A stretch of DNA of 64,000 nucleotides from Gemmataceae bacterium (GTDB lineage: Bacteria; Planctomycetota; Planctomycetia; Gemmatales; Gemmataceae), in contig LR594584.1 in NCBI GenBank assembly GCA_901538445.1, positions 2,885,586 to 2,949,585 of the forward strand, given 5' to 3'. Both the position numbers and the translations under genes were made by a program. Below the pieces are notes generated by a model that was not told the origin of the DNA, made no database searches, and saw nothing but the letters and a program-made list of their open reading frames with translations. Positions 1 to 7,140 of this stretch are shown here, in pieces (within the stretch, counting starts at the first letter, position 1; each line of letters opens with the position of its first letter).

Positions 1-135
1 CCCGCGGGTTGCTCCGCATACCAAACGAGATACCCTGTTCTCCTCGCCCAGTCGATACGCCCGTTACAACCCGCCGCGCCGCCCGCGGTTCCGCGAAGCG
101 GTCGCACCGGCACGGACCACGAGTACCTTACCCCC

Positions 136-915
136 ATGCTCTTCGCCTGGCTCCGGACCCGCCGCCGCCGGCTCCTCGCCGATCCGTTCCCGCACTGGTG
201 GACCGGCCACCTCACCAGGAACGTCGCGCACTTCGCGCTGCTCCCGGAGGCGTCGCGGGCCCGGGTCCGGGACGCCGCCCGCGTTATCATTGCCGAAAAG
301 CGGTGGCACGGCCGCGAGGGGGTGTTTGTCACCGAGGAGATGAAGGTCACGATCGCGGCGCAAGCGGCGCTGCTCCTGCTGGGCGGCGACCACGGGTACT
401 TCCGACCCGTGAAGGACGTTGTCGTGTTCCCGACCGAGTTCCGCACCCCGGTCCGGGACGACGGGTGGGAGGACGACCGGCTGTCCGAGGTGCCGCTCGC
501 GGGGCGGGCCGTGGACCGCGGGCCGGTCCTGCTCGCGTGGGACGAGGTGCTCCGCGAGGGCCGCGACCCCGCGGGCGGCCAGAACGTCGTGATCCACGAG
601 TTCGCCCACCAGCTCGACTTCGACGAGGGGCTCTCGGCGGACGGCCCCGACCTCGGCGACGCGGCGCTCGAGGCGCGCTGGCGGCCCGCGTTCGCATCGC
701 ACTTCGAGAGACACGAGCGGGACGTGGCGGCGGGGCTGGGAAACCCGCTCTTCACCCCGCACGCGGCCGACGACGAGTACGAGTTCTTCGCCAACGCGAG
801 CGAATCGTTCTACTGCCGCCCCGCCCTGTTCCGCCGCCGCTACCCGGAGCTGTACCAGCTCCTCGCCGCGTACTACCGGGTCGATCCCGCGGAGTGGTTC
901 GGCGGAGGCCGCTGA
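136..915 (+). CDS. mtfA: MtfA-like zinc metallopeptidase (M90 family)
   Basis: A 259-residue protein of the MtfA/M90 peptidase family. The zinc-binding helix HEFAH lies at residues 154-158, followed by QLDFDEG, which is the usual family context. The segment NASESFY near the C-terminus is where the family carries its third zinc-ligand glutamate. No signal peptide is seen, so it should be cytosolic. In enterobacteria MtfA also binds the glucose repressor Mlc, but no Mlc partner is visible here, so only the peptidase role is supported. The ATG start has no strong Shine-Dalgarno. The next gene follows after 88 bases on the same strand. Confidence 0.88.
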   Translation: MLFAWLRTRRRRLLADPFPHWWTGHLTRNVAHFALLPEASRARVRDAARVIIAEKRWHGREGVFVTEEMKVTIAAQAALLLLGGDHGYFRPVKDVVVFPTEFRTPVRDDGWEDDRLSEVPLAGRAVDRGPVLLAWDEVLREGRDPAGGQNVVIHEFAHQLDFDEGLSADGPDLGDAALEARWRPAFASHFERHERDVAAGLGNPLFTPHAADDEYEFFANASESFYCRPALFRRRYPELYQLLAAYYRVDPAEWFGGGR

Positions 916-1003
916 GCGATCGGGGGCACCGAAAGTGCGGTTGTGCGGGCGGGCGGCGGCGGGTCACAATGCCGCCCGCCCACGCCTGCCCACGGGAGCC
1001 CCC

Positions 1004-1843
1004 ATGATCTCGCGCCGTAAGTTCCTGGTCCGCTCCGCGCTCGCCGCGGGCACCGGCATTCTCGCCACCGCCGGCTACGGCTTCTGGGAAGCGGCCCACA
1101 TCCGCGTGACGCGGCAGACGGTCCCGGTGCCGAACCTCCCGCCGGCGTTCGAGGGGAAGACCGTTGCCGTTCTTGCCGACCTGCACCACGGGCCGTTCGT
1201 CGGCATCGACTTCATCCGCGAGGCGGTCGCGCTCACGAACTCGCTGACCCCCGACCTCGTCGCGCTCGTCGGCGACTACGCGCACCGCGGAGAGCAGGCT
1301 CACGTCCAGTTGCCGCCGTGCCTCGAAGCGCTCTCGGCACTGTCGGCCCCGCTCGGCGTGTTCGCGGTCCCCGGCAACCACGACATGCAGCGCAGCGGAG
1401 CGGTCTACCGCGATATGATCGCCGCCACGCCGCTCCGTGACCTGACCAACGCCCACGCGGAAGTCACCCTCGACGGGCAGCGCCTGTGGCTCGCGGGGGT
1501 CGATGACCTGTGGTGGGGCAAGCCCAGCCTGCCGACCGCACTCGCGAACATCCCCACAGGTTCCGCCGTCGTGCTGCTGTCGCACAACCCGGACTTTGCC
1601 GAACAGAAACCCGACCCCCGCGTCGGGCTCATTCTGAGCGGCCACACGCACGGCGGTCAGGTCTACCTCGGGAAGGCACCGTGGGTGCCGTCGCAGTACG
1701 GCGAGAAGTACCGTCACGGGCTCGTGCAAGGCCCGAAGTCGCACGTATTCGTGTCGCGGGGCCTGGGAGAGGCCGGCGTTCCCGTGCGGATCAACGTGCC
1801 GCCCGAAGTGTGCTTGCTTACTCTCACGGGCTCTGGTCGGTAG
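1004..1843 (+). CDS. Tat-exported calcineurin-like metallophosphoesterase
   Basis: A 279-residue phosphoesterase. The N-terminus SRRKFLVRSALAAG is a twin-arginine signal followed by a hydrophobic stretch. Metal-site motifs appear in order: DLHHG, GDYAHR, GNHDMQ, and SGHTHGGQ near the C-terminus. The layout resembles the YaeI/YkuE group, some members of which cleave lipids such as UDP-2,3-diacylglucosamine, but the substrate here cannot be read from sequence. The ATG at 1004 is chosen because it begins the Tat signal and has GGGA about ten bases upstream; an in-frame extension upstream would bury the signal. A palindromic repeat begins directly at its stop codon. Confidence 0.88.
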   Translation: MISRRKFLVRSALAAGTGILATAGYGFWEAAHIRVTRQTVPVPNLPPAFEGKTVAVLADLHHGPFVGIDFIREAVALTNSLTPDLVALVGDYAHRGEQAHVQLPPCLEALSALSAPLGVFAVPGNHDMQRSGAVYRDMIAATPLRDLTNAHAEVTLDGQRLWLAGVDDLWWGKPSLPTALANIPTGSAVVLLSHNPDFAEQKPDPRVGLILSGHTHGGQVYLGKAPWVPSQYGEKYRHGLVQGPKSHVFVSRGLGEAGVPVRINVPPEVCLLTLTGSGR

Positions 1844-1935
1844 GTCACTCGCTCCGCGAGTGACACCGGTTGCCGTTCGCAGCTAACCCGCCTCCTCCTG
1901 AACACCTCGGTGCGACTCGCGGAGCGAGTCGCCTA
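1841..1935. repeat. pair of short palindromes in inverted arrangement
   Basis: Two related hairpins flank about 47 bases. The first pairs 1844-1852 with 1856-1864 around TCC; the second pairs 1912-1920 with 1924-1932 around GGA. Each unit reads TAGG-(YSACTCGC)-TCC-(GCGAGTSR) in one orientation, and the second copy is the reverse complement of the first with two changed positions per arm. The first begins at the TAG stop codon of the phosphoesterase gene. Neither is followed by a T-run, so they look like a dispersed palindromic repeat that may also act as a transcript end. Confidence 0.7.
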
Positions 1936-2103
1936 CTTTGTCCGACCATACCGGCCCGCACGCCCTTAGATTCTGACGGATGGCCGGTAAACCTGCTGGT
2001 GCGCCAGGGGAGTTTGCTATGCTAGCGGGGTAGGTCCGCGGTACGATGCTCGAACCGGGCTGCCAGTCTCGATCCGGTCGGGTTCTTCGACGGGAACTCC
2101 CAA

Positions 2104-5100
2104 ATGCGCCACCTCGCCCTCGCCGCGGTCGCGGCCGGAACACTTCTCGCACCCGCCCCCGGAAACGCCTCCGAGCCCACCAAAGATCCCACGAAGGAAC
2201 AGGTCGAGTTCTTCGAGAAGAAGGTGCGCCCGGTCCTCGCCGAGAAGTGCTTCGGTTGCCACAGCGAGGCACAGAAGAAGACCAAGGGCGGGCTCGTCGT
2301 CGATTCGCTCGCCGGGTTGCTTCAAGGTGGCGACTCCGGGCCGTCCGTGGTGCCCGGCGACCCCGTAAAGAGCAAGCTCATCGAGGCTGTAGCCTACAAG
2401 AACGATGACCTCAAGATGCCCCCGAAAGAGAAGCTCGCCGACGCCGACATCGCGGCGCTGACCGAGTGGGTCAAGATGGGCGCACCGTGGCCGAACGCGG
2501 GCAAGACCACCAACCGCCGCCCGCCCGGGAAGATCACCGACGAGGACCGGAAGTGGTGGGCGTTCCAACCCGTTCGCCGCCCGGCCCCGCCCGAGGTAAG
2601 CGCCGCGAACGCGGTGGTTCACAACCCCATCGACCGGTTCGTCCTCGCCAAGCTCGAACAGAACAAGCTCACCCCGGCACCCGAAGCCGAGCGCCGCGTG
2701 CTGATCCGCCGGGTCGCGCTCGACCTCACCGGCCTGCCGCCGTCGCCCGAGGAGGTGGAGGCGTTCGCGAACGACAAGTCGCCCGACGCCTACGAGCGGT
2801 TCGTCGATCGGCTCCTCGCGTCGCCGCGGTACGGCGAGCGCGCCGCGCGGCTGTGGCTCGACCTCGTTCGATACGCCGACAGCGATGGGTACCGCATCGA
2901 CGACTACCGCCCGAACGCGTGGCGGTACCGCGACTACGTGGTCCGAGCGTTCAACACGGACAAGCCCTACGACCGCTTCGTGCAGGAGCAGCTCGCGGGC
3001 GACGAACTGTTCCCCGGCGACCCCGAGGCGCTGGTCGCCACCGGCTACCTGCGGCACTGGATCTACGAGTACAACCAGCGCGACGTCCGCACCCAGTGGA
3101 ACCTGATCCTCGACGACGTCACCGACACCACCGGCGACGTGTTCCTCGGCATGGGGATGCAGTGCGCCCGGTGCCACGACCACAAGTTCGACCCGATCCT
3201 GCAGAAGGACTACTTCCGGCTCCGCGCGTTCTTCGCCGGGTTGCTCCCGCGGCAGGACCTGATCGCCGCGACCGCCGCGGAGCGTGCGGCACACGCCGAG
3301 AAGCTTGCCGCGTGGGAAGCGAAGACCGCCGAACTGCGGGCCGAGCTGGCGAAGATCGAGACCCCGTACCGCAAGAAGGTCGCCGAGGCAGCGATCGACA
3401 AGTTCCCGCCGGACATCCAGGCGATGATCCGCAAGCCGGCCGCCGAGCGCGCGCCGCTCGAACACCAACTGGCCGAACTCGCGTACCGGCAGGTCCACTA
3501 CGAGTTCGACCGGCTCGACCGCAACCTCAAGGGGGCCGACAAGGAGCGGGTGCTCGCGATCCGCCGGGAACTGGGCGCGTTCGACGCGCTCAAACCCGCC
3601 CCGCTGCCGGTCGCGTTCGCCGCGACCGACGCCGGGCCGAAGGCCGCGCCCGTCACCATCCCCAAGAAGGGCGACACCGAGATCGAACCGGGGTTCCTCA
3701 CGCTCCTCGACGAGAAGCCGGCGGCGGTCACCGCCCTGCCCGACTCCAGCGGCCGGCGGTCGGCGCTCGCGAAGTGGCTCACCGACCCCGCGAACCCCCT
3801 GCCCGCCCGGGTCATCGTGAACCGGCTCTGGCAGCAGCACTTCGGCCGCGGGCTCGCGGCCAATGCCAGCGACTTCGGCAAGCTCGGCGACGCCCCGACG
3901 CACTCCGAACTGCTCGACTGGCTCGCGGCGGAACTGGTGTCGCCCACGCCCGTCGGCACGTCGGAGCCGGCGAAGCCGTGGTCGCTGAAGCACGTTCACC
4001 GGCTCATGGTCACGAGTGCCGCGTACCGGCGCAGCGCGACGCACCCCGACCCGAAGGCCGGCCGGCTCACCGACCCGGAGAACAAGCTCCTGTGGCGCGG
4101 CGGCGTGCGGCGGCTCGACGCCGAGCAGATCCGCGACTCGCTCCTCGCGGTCACCGGTGAACTCGACCTGAAGGCCGGCGGCCCCGGCACGCCGGCGAAC
4201 GACCCGCGGCGCTCCGTGTACAGCCGCATCATGCGGAACACCCGCGACCCCCTGCTCGACGTGTTCGACGCCCCGTACTGGTTCAACAGCGCGTCGTCCC
4301 GCGACACCACCACGACCCCGGTGCAGTCGCTCCTCCTGTTCAACAGCCAGACGATCCTCGCCCGGTCGCGGGCGTTCGCCGACCGGCTCGCCCGCGAAGA
4401 ACCCGACGACGAGGCGAAGCGCGTCGAGCGCGCGTACCGCCTCGCGTTCGGCCGGCCGCCGACCGCGGAGGAGGCATCGGCCGCTCGTGCGTTCCTCGCC
4501 GAGCAGGCCAAGCGGATCGACCCGCAGCGCAGCAGTTCGGCGGCCGCCGAGTTCGCCGGCGGGAAGATCCCGTACCGCGACGGGCAGGCGGCCGAGATCA
4601 AGCTCGGCGCGCACCCGGGCTACGAGGTCCCGCACTCGGACACGTTCCCGAAGGCCGACTTCACGATCGAGGCGTTCATCTACCCGCAGACCGTCGCCGA
4701 CACGGCCGCGGTCCGCACCGTCGCCGCGAAGTGGGACGGCGACCCGAAGCACCCCGGGTGGGTGTTCGGCGTCACCGGCAAGAAGTCGCGCCGCAAGCCG
4801 CAGACGGTCGTGATGCAACTGGTGGGCAAGAAGGCCGACGGCACCGTCGGCGAGGACGCGGTGTTCTCGGACCAGCACGTCGCGCTGAACAAGCCGTACT
4901 ACCTCGCGGCCGCGGTCACGCTCGCGACCGAGAAAGAACCCGGGCAGGTCGCGTTCTACCTCAAGGACTTGTCGAACGACGACGAGCCGCTGCTGGCGGC
5001 GAAGGTGAAGCACTCGATCGTCGCCGGCCTCGACAACAAGGTGCCGATGACGATCGGGAGCCGCGGGGGCAAGGGCCAGGCCGGGTTCGACGGACTCGTC

Positions 5101-5355
5101 GACGACGTCCGCGTTTCGACCGCGGCGCTGGGAGTCGAGCAACTGCTGTTCACCCGCGAGGGGACGAACAAGCAGACCTACGGGTACTGGCAGTTCGAGG
5201 CGAAGCCGAACGTGTTCAAGGACGCCTCGGGCCACGGGTACGACATCAAGCCGGCCGCCGCCGCCGCGAAGTCGCCCCGCGACGTGTCAAAGGCCGCGTG
5301 GGTGGACCTGTGCCACGTCCTGCTCAACGCGAGCGAGTTCCTGTACACGGAGTGA
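2104..5355 (+). CDS. planctomycete cytochrome-type DUF1549/DUF1553 protein with inserted LamG domain
   Basis: A 1083-residue exported protein with a Sec signal over residues 1-22. A haem-type motif CFGCH lies at residues 49-53 in a planctomycete cytochrome C domain, and a second motif CARCH lies at 354-358 in the DUF1549 region. DUF1553 follows from roughly residue 550. Residues 820-1045 form a LamG/concanavalin-like domain (EAFIYPQ, GSRGGKG, GLVDDVRV) placed just before the usual DUF1553 ending CHVLLNASEFLY. The family is paired with DUF1501 proteins in planctomycetes, and a DUF1501 gene follows here after 140 bases. Electron transfer and polysaccharide binding have been proposed for the family; no activity can be assigned from sequence. 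Confidence 0.9.
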   Translation: MRHLALAAVAAGTLLAPAPGNASEPTKDPTKEQVEFFEKKVRPVLAEKCFGCHSEAQKKTKGGLVVDSLAGLLQGGDSGPSVVPGDPVKSKLIEAVAYKNDDLKMPPKEKLADADIAALTEWVKMGAPWPNAGKTTNRRPPGKITDEDRKWWAFQPVRRPAPPEVSAANAVVHNPIDRFVLAKLEQNKLTPAPEAERRVLIRRVALDLTGLPPSPEEVEAFANDKSPDAYERFVDRLLASPRYGERAARLWLDLVRYADSDGYRIDDYRPNAWRYRDYVVRAFNTDKPYDRFVQEQLAGDELFPGDPEALVATGYLRHWIYEYNQRDVRTQWNLILDDVTDTTGDVFLGMGMQCARCHDHKFDPILQKDYFRLRAFFAGLLPRQDLIAATAAERAAHAEKLAAWEAKTAELRAELAKIETPYRKKVAEAAIDKFPPDIQAMIRKPAAERAPLEHQLAELAYRQVHYEFDRLDRNLKGADKERVLAIRRELGAFDALKPAPLPVAFAATDAGPKAAPVTIPKKGDTEIEPGFLTLLDEKPAAVTALPDSSGRRSALAKWLTDPANPLPARVIVNRLWQQHFGRGLAANASDFGKLGDAPTHSELLDWLAAELVSPTPVGTSEPAKPWSLKHVHRLMVTSAAYRRSATHPDPKAGRLTDPENKLLWRGGVRRLDAEQIRDSLLAVTGELDLKAGGPGTPANDPRRSVYSRIMRNTRDPLLDVFDAPYWFNSASSRDTTTTPVQSLLLFNSQTILARSRAFADRLAREEPDDEAKRVERAYRLAFGRPPTAEEASAARAFLAEQAKRIDPQRSSSAAAEFAGGKIPYRDGQAAEIKLGAHPGYEVPHSDTFPKADFTIEAFIYPQTVADTAAVRTVAAKWDGDPKHPGWVFGVTGKKSRRKPQTVVMQLVGKKADGTVGEDAVFSDQHVALNKPYYLAAAVTLATEKEPGQVAFYLKDLSNDDEPLLAAKVKHSIVAGLDNKVPMTIGSRGGKGQAGFDGLVDDVRVSTAALGVEQLLFTREGTNKQTYGYWQFEAKPNVFKDASGHGYDIKPAAAAAKSPRDVSKAAWVDLCHVLLNASEFLYTE

Positions 5356-5371
5356 CGCGAGTCGAAGTCCT

Positions 5372-5439
5372 GCGAGCGGCGCGGCGTCAGCCCGCCGGTA
5401 GAGCTTCAACCACCGGCGGGCTGACGCCGCGCCGCTCGC
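5372..5439. repeat. perfect 28-bp inverted repeat between the DUF1553 and DUF1501 genes
   Basis: Positions 5372-5399 are the exact reverse complement of 5412-5439, with a 12-base loop. The arms are very GC-rich and no T-run follows, so this is not a standard intrinsic terminator. It begins 17 bases after the stop codon of the upstream gene and ends 56 bases before the next start. It could be a dispersed palindromic element, an mRNA stabiliser or a processing site between two co-transcribed genes. Confidence 0.85.
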
Positions 5440-5495
5440 GAGAGACCAGGATATTCACCGCGCAACACGAACATACTCTCCCCAGGAGTCGCACG

Positions 5496-6911
5496 ATGAC
5501 CGATCGGACTGCACTCGCGTCCCGCCGCGAGTGGCTCGCGTCGGCCGGCACCGGGTTCGGCGCACTGGCGCTCAACGCGCTGCTCGCGGGCGAGTCACCG
5601 GCCGCCCCGGCCCCGAACCCGCTCGCCCCCCGGAAGCCGCACTTCAAGCCAGCGGCGAAGGCGTGCATCTTCCTGTTCATGGAGGGCGGGCCGAGCCACA
5701 TCGACACGTTCGACCCGAAGCCGGCGCTCAACAAGCTCGCCGGGAAGCCGCTGCCCGACAGCTTCGGCTCGGTCATCACGTCGATGGGCGAGGCCCGCGC
5801 GCCGCTGCTGGCGAGCCCGCGGAAGTGGAAGCAGCACGGGACGGGCGGGCTGTGGGTCAGCGAACTGCTCCCGCACACCGCCGAGATGGCGGACGACCTC
5901 GCGGTGATCCGGTCGTGCGTCGCCGACGGCATCAACCACTCGGCCGGCGTGTGCCAGATGAACACCGGCTCGATCCTCGGCGGCCGGCCGTCGCTCGGGA
6001 GCTGGGTCACCTACGGGCTGGGCTCGGAGAACGCGAACCTGCCGGCGTTCGTCGTGATGCAGGACAGCCAGTCGCAAGTGGTCAACGGCCCGCGGAACTG
6101 GAGCGCCGGGTTCATGCCGGCCGTGTACCAGGGCACCCGCATCCAGGGCGGCAACGAGCCGATCCCGAACCTGAACACCCCCGAGGGGGTCACCGACCCG
6201 CAGCAGCGCGGCAAGCTGGACCTGCTCAAGCAGATCAACTCGCGGTTCGCCGAGAAGAACCCGGACCAGACCGAACTCGACGCCCGCATGACGAGCTACG
6301 AGCTGGCCTTCCGCATGCAGGCCGAAGCCCCCGAGGCGGTGGACCTCTCGAAGGAGACCGAGGAGACGAAGAAGCTGTACGGCCTCGACGCGAAGGAGAC
6401 GGCCACGATGGGCCGGCTGTGCTTGCTCGCCCGGCGGATGGTCGAGCGCGGCGTGCGGTTCGTGCAGATCTACCACGGGGCCGGGAGCAAGTGGGACGCG
6501 CACAGTAAGCTCGAAGAGAACCACGGCGGGCTGTGCCGGTCGATGGACCAGCCGGTCGCGGCGCTCCTCAAAGACCTCAAGCGGGTCGGGCTGCTCGACA
6601 CCACGCTCGTGTACTGGGGCGGCGAGTTCGGCCGCACCCCGATGAGTGAGAAGGGCGACGGCCGCGACCACAACCCGACCGGGTTCACGCAGTGGATGGC
6701 CGGCGGCGGGGTGAAGGGCGGCCGCACCATCGGCGCGACCGACGAGGTCGGGCTGCGGGCGGTCGAGGAGAAGCTCCACGTCCACGACCTGCACGCCACG
6801 GTGCTCCACCTGATGGGGCTCGGCCACATGGACCTGGTGTACAAGTACAAGGGCCGGCCCGAGCGACCGACCCTCAACGAGGGCGACCCGTACAAGAAGA
6901 TCACGGGCTGA
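5496..6911 (+). CDS. DUF1501 family protein, Tat-exported
   Basis: A 471-residue protein starting with a twin-arginine signal (ASRREWLASAGTGFG, then a hydrophobic run). DUF1501 belongs to the alkaline phosphatase/sulfatase fold group; visible family blocks include FLFMEGGPSHIDTFDPK, INHSAGVCQMNTG, VYWGGEFGRTP and GRDHNPTGFTQWMAGG. It is the usual partner of the DUF1549/1553 gene upstream, and the two are probably co-expressed. The ATG at 5496 is chosen because AGGAG sits seven bases upstream and the Tat signal begins there, although the frame stays open for some 760 bases further back, inside the upstream gene. The substrate is unknown. Confidence 0.9.
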   Translation: MTDRTALASRREWLASAGTGFGALALNALLAGESPAAPAPNPLAPRKPHFKPAAKACIFLFMEGGPSHIDTFDPKPALNKLAGKPLPDSFGSVITSMGEARAPLLASPRKWKQHGTGGLWVSELLPHTAEMADDLAVIRSCVADGINHSAGVCQMNTGSILGGRPSLGSWVTYGLGSENANLPAFVVMQDSQSQVVNGPRNWSAGFMPAVYQGTRIQGGNEPIPNLNTPEGVTDPQQRGKLDLLKQINSRFAEKNPDQTELDARMTSYELAFRMQAEAPEAVDLSKETEETKKLYGLDAKETATMGRLCLLARRMVERGVRFVQIYHGAGSKWDAHSKLEENHGGLCRSMDQPVAALLKDLKRVGLLDTTLVYWGGEFGRTPMSEKGDGRDHNPTGFTQWMAGGGVKGGRTIGATDEVGLRAVEEKLHVHDLHATVLHLMGLGHMDLVYKYKGRPERPTLNEGDPYKKITG

Positions 6912-6937
6912 CCGAGCCGGTCGCGGGGTGCCAAACG

Positions 6938-6967
6938 AAAAACCCCTGGGAACTCCCAGGGGTTTTT
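6938..6967. terminator. bidirectional intrinsic terminator
   Basis: A perfect 13-bp stem pairs 6938-6950 with 6955-6967 around the loop AACT. It has an A-run on the left side and a T-run on the right, so it can terminate both the DUF1501 transcript from the left and the tRNA-Leu transcript from the right. Confidence 0.9.
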
Positions 6968-6976
6968 GACTTGCAG

Positions 6977-7060
6977 TGCCGAGGAGAGGACTTGAACCTC
7001 CACGCCCTTGCGAGCGCTAGAACCTGAATCTAGTGCGTCTGCCAATTCCGCCACCTCGGC
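6977..7060 (-). tRNA. tRNA-Leu (anticodon CAG)
   Basis: On the minus strand the sequence folds as a class II tRNA of 84 bases. The acceptor GCCGAGG pairs with CCTCGGC, the D arm is typical of tRNA-Leu, and the anticodon stem CTAGA/TCTAG encloses the loop TTCAGGT, giving anticodon CAG. The long variable arm and the T loop TTCAAGT are present. The discriminator base is A, as expected for leucine. CCA is not encoded. Confidence 0.96.
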
Positions 7061-7079
7061 TCAGTGGGGTAGCGAAGGT

Positions 7080-7107
7080 ATCTTAATGCCCCCGACGTGA
7101 TCGTCAA
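7080..7107 (-). promoter_or_regulatory. sigma-70-type promoter for tRNA-Leu
   Basis: On the minus strand a -35 box TTGACG (7107-7102) and a -10 box TAAGAT (7085-7080) are separated by 16 bases. The -10 box ends 19 bases before the tRNA 5' end, a normal distance for a stable-RNA promoter. Confidence 0.65.
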
Positions 7108-7140
7108 GCGGTCCCGCCGGGGGCGCGGCGAAGTTTGCTC

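Noticed and set aside
9-1007. Open frame covering the start of the window
   Set aside because: It overlaps the MtfA-like gene in another frame and is composed of Arg/Pro-rich shadow sequence.
2017-5235. Very long open frame antisense to the DUF1549/1553 gene
   Set aside because: It mirrors a well-supported gene in GC-rich DNA, has Arg/Val-rich low-complexity sequence and no domain or start signal.
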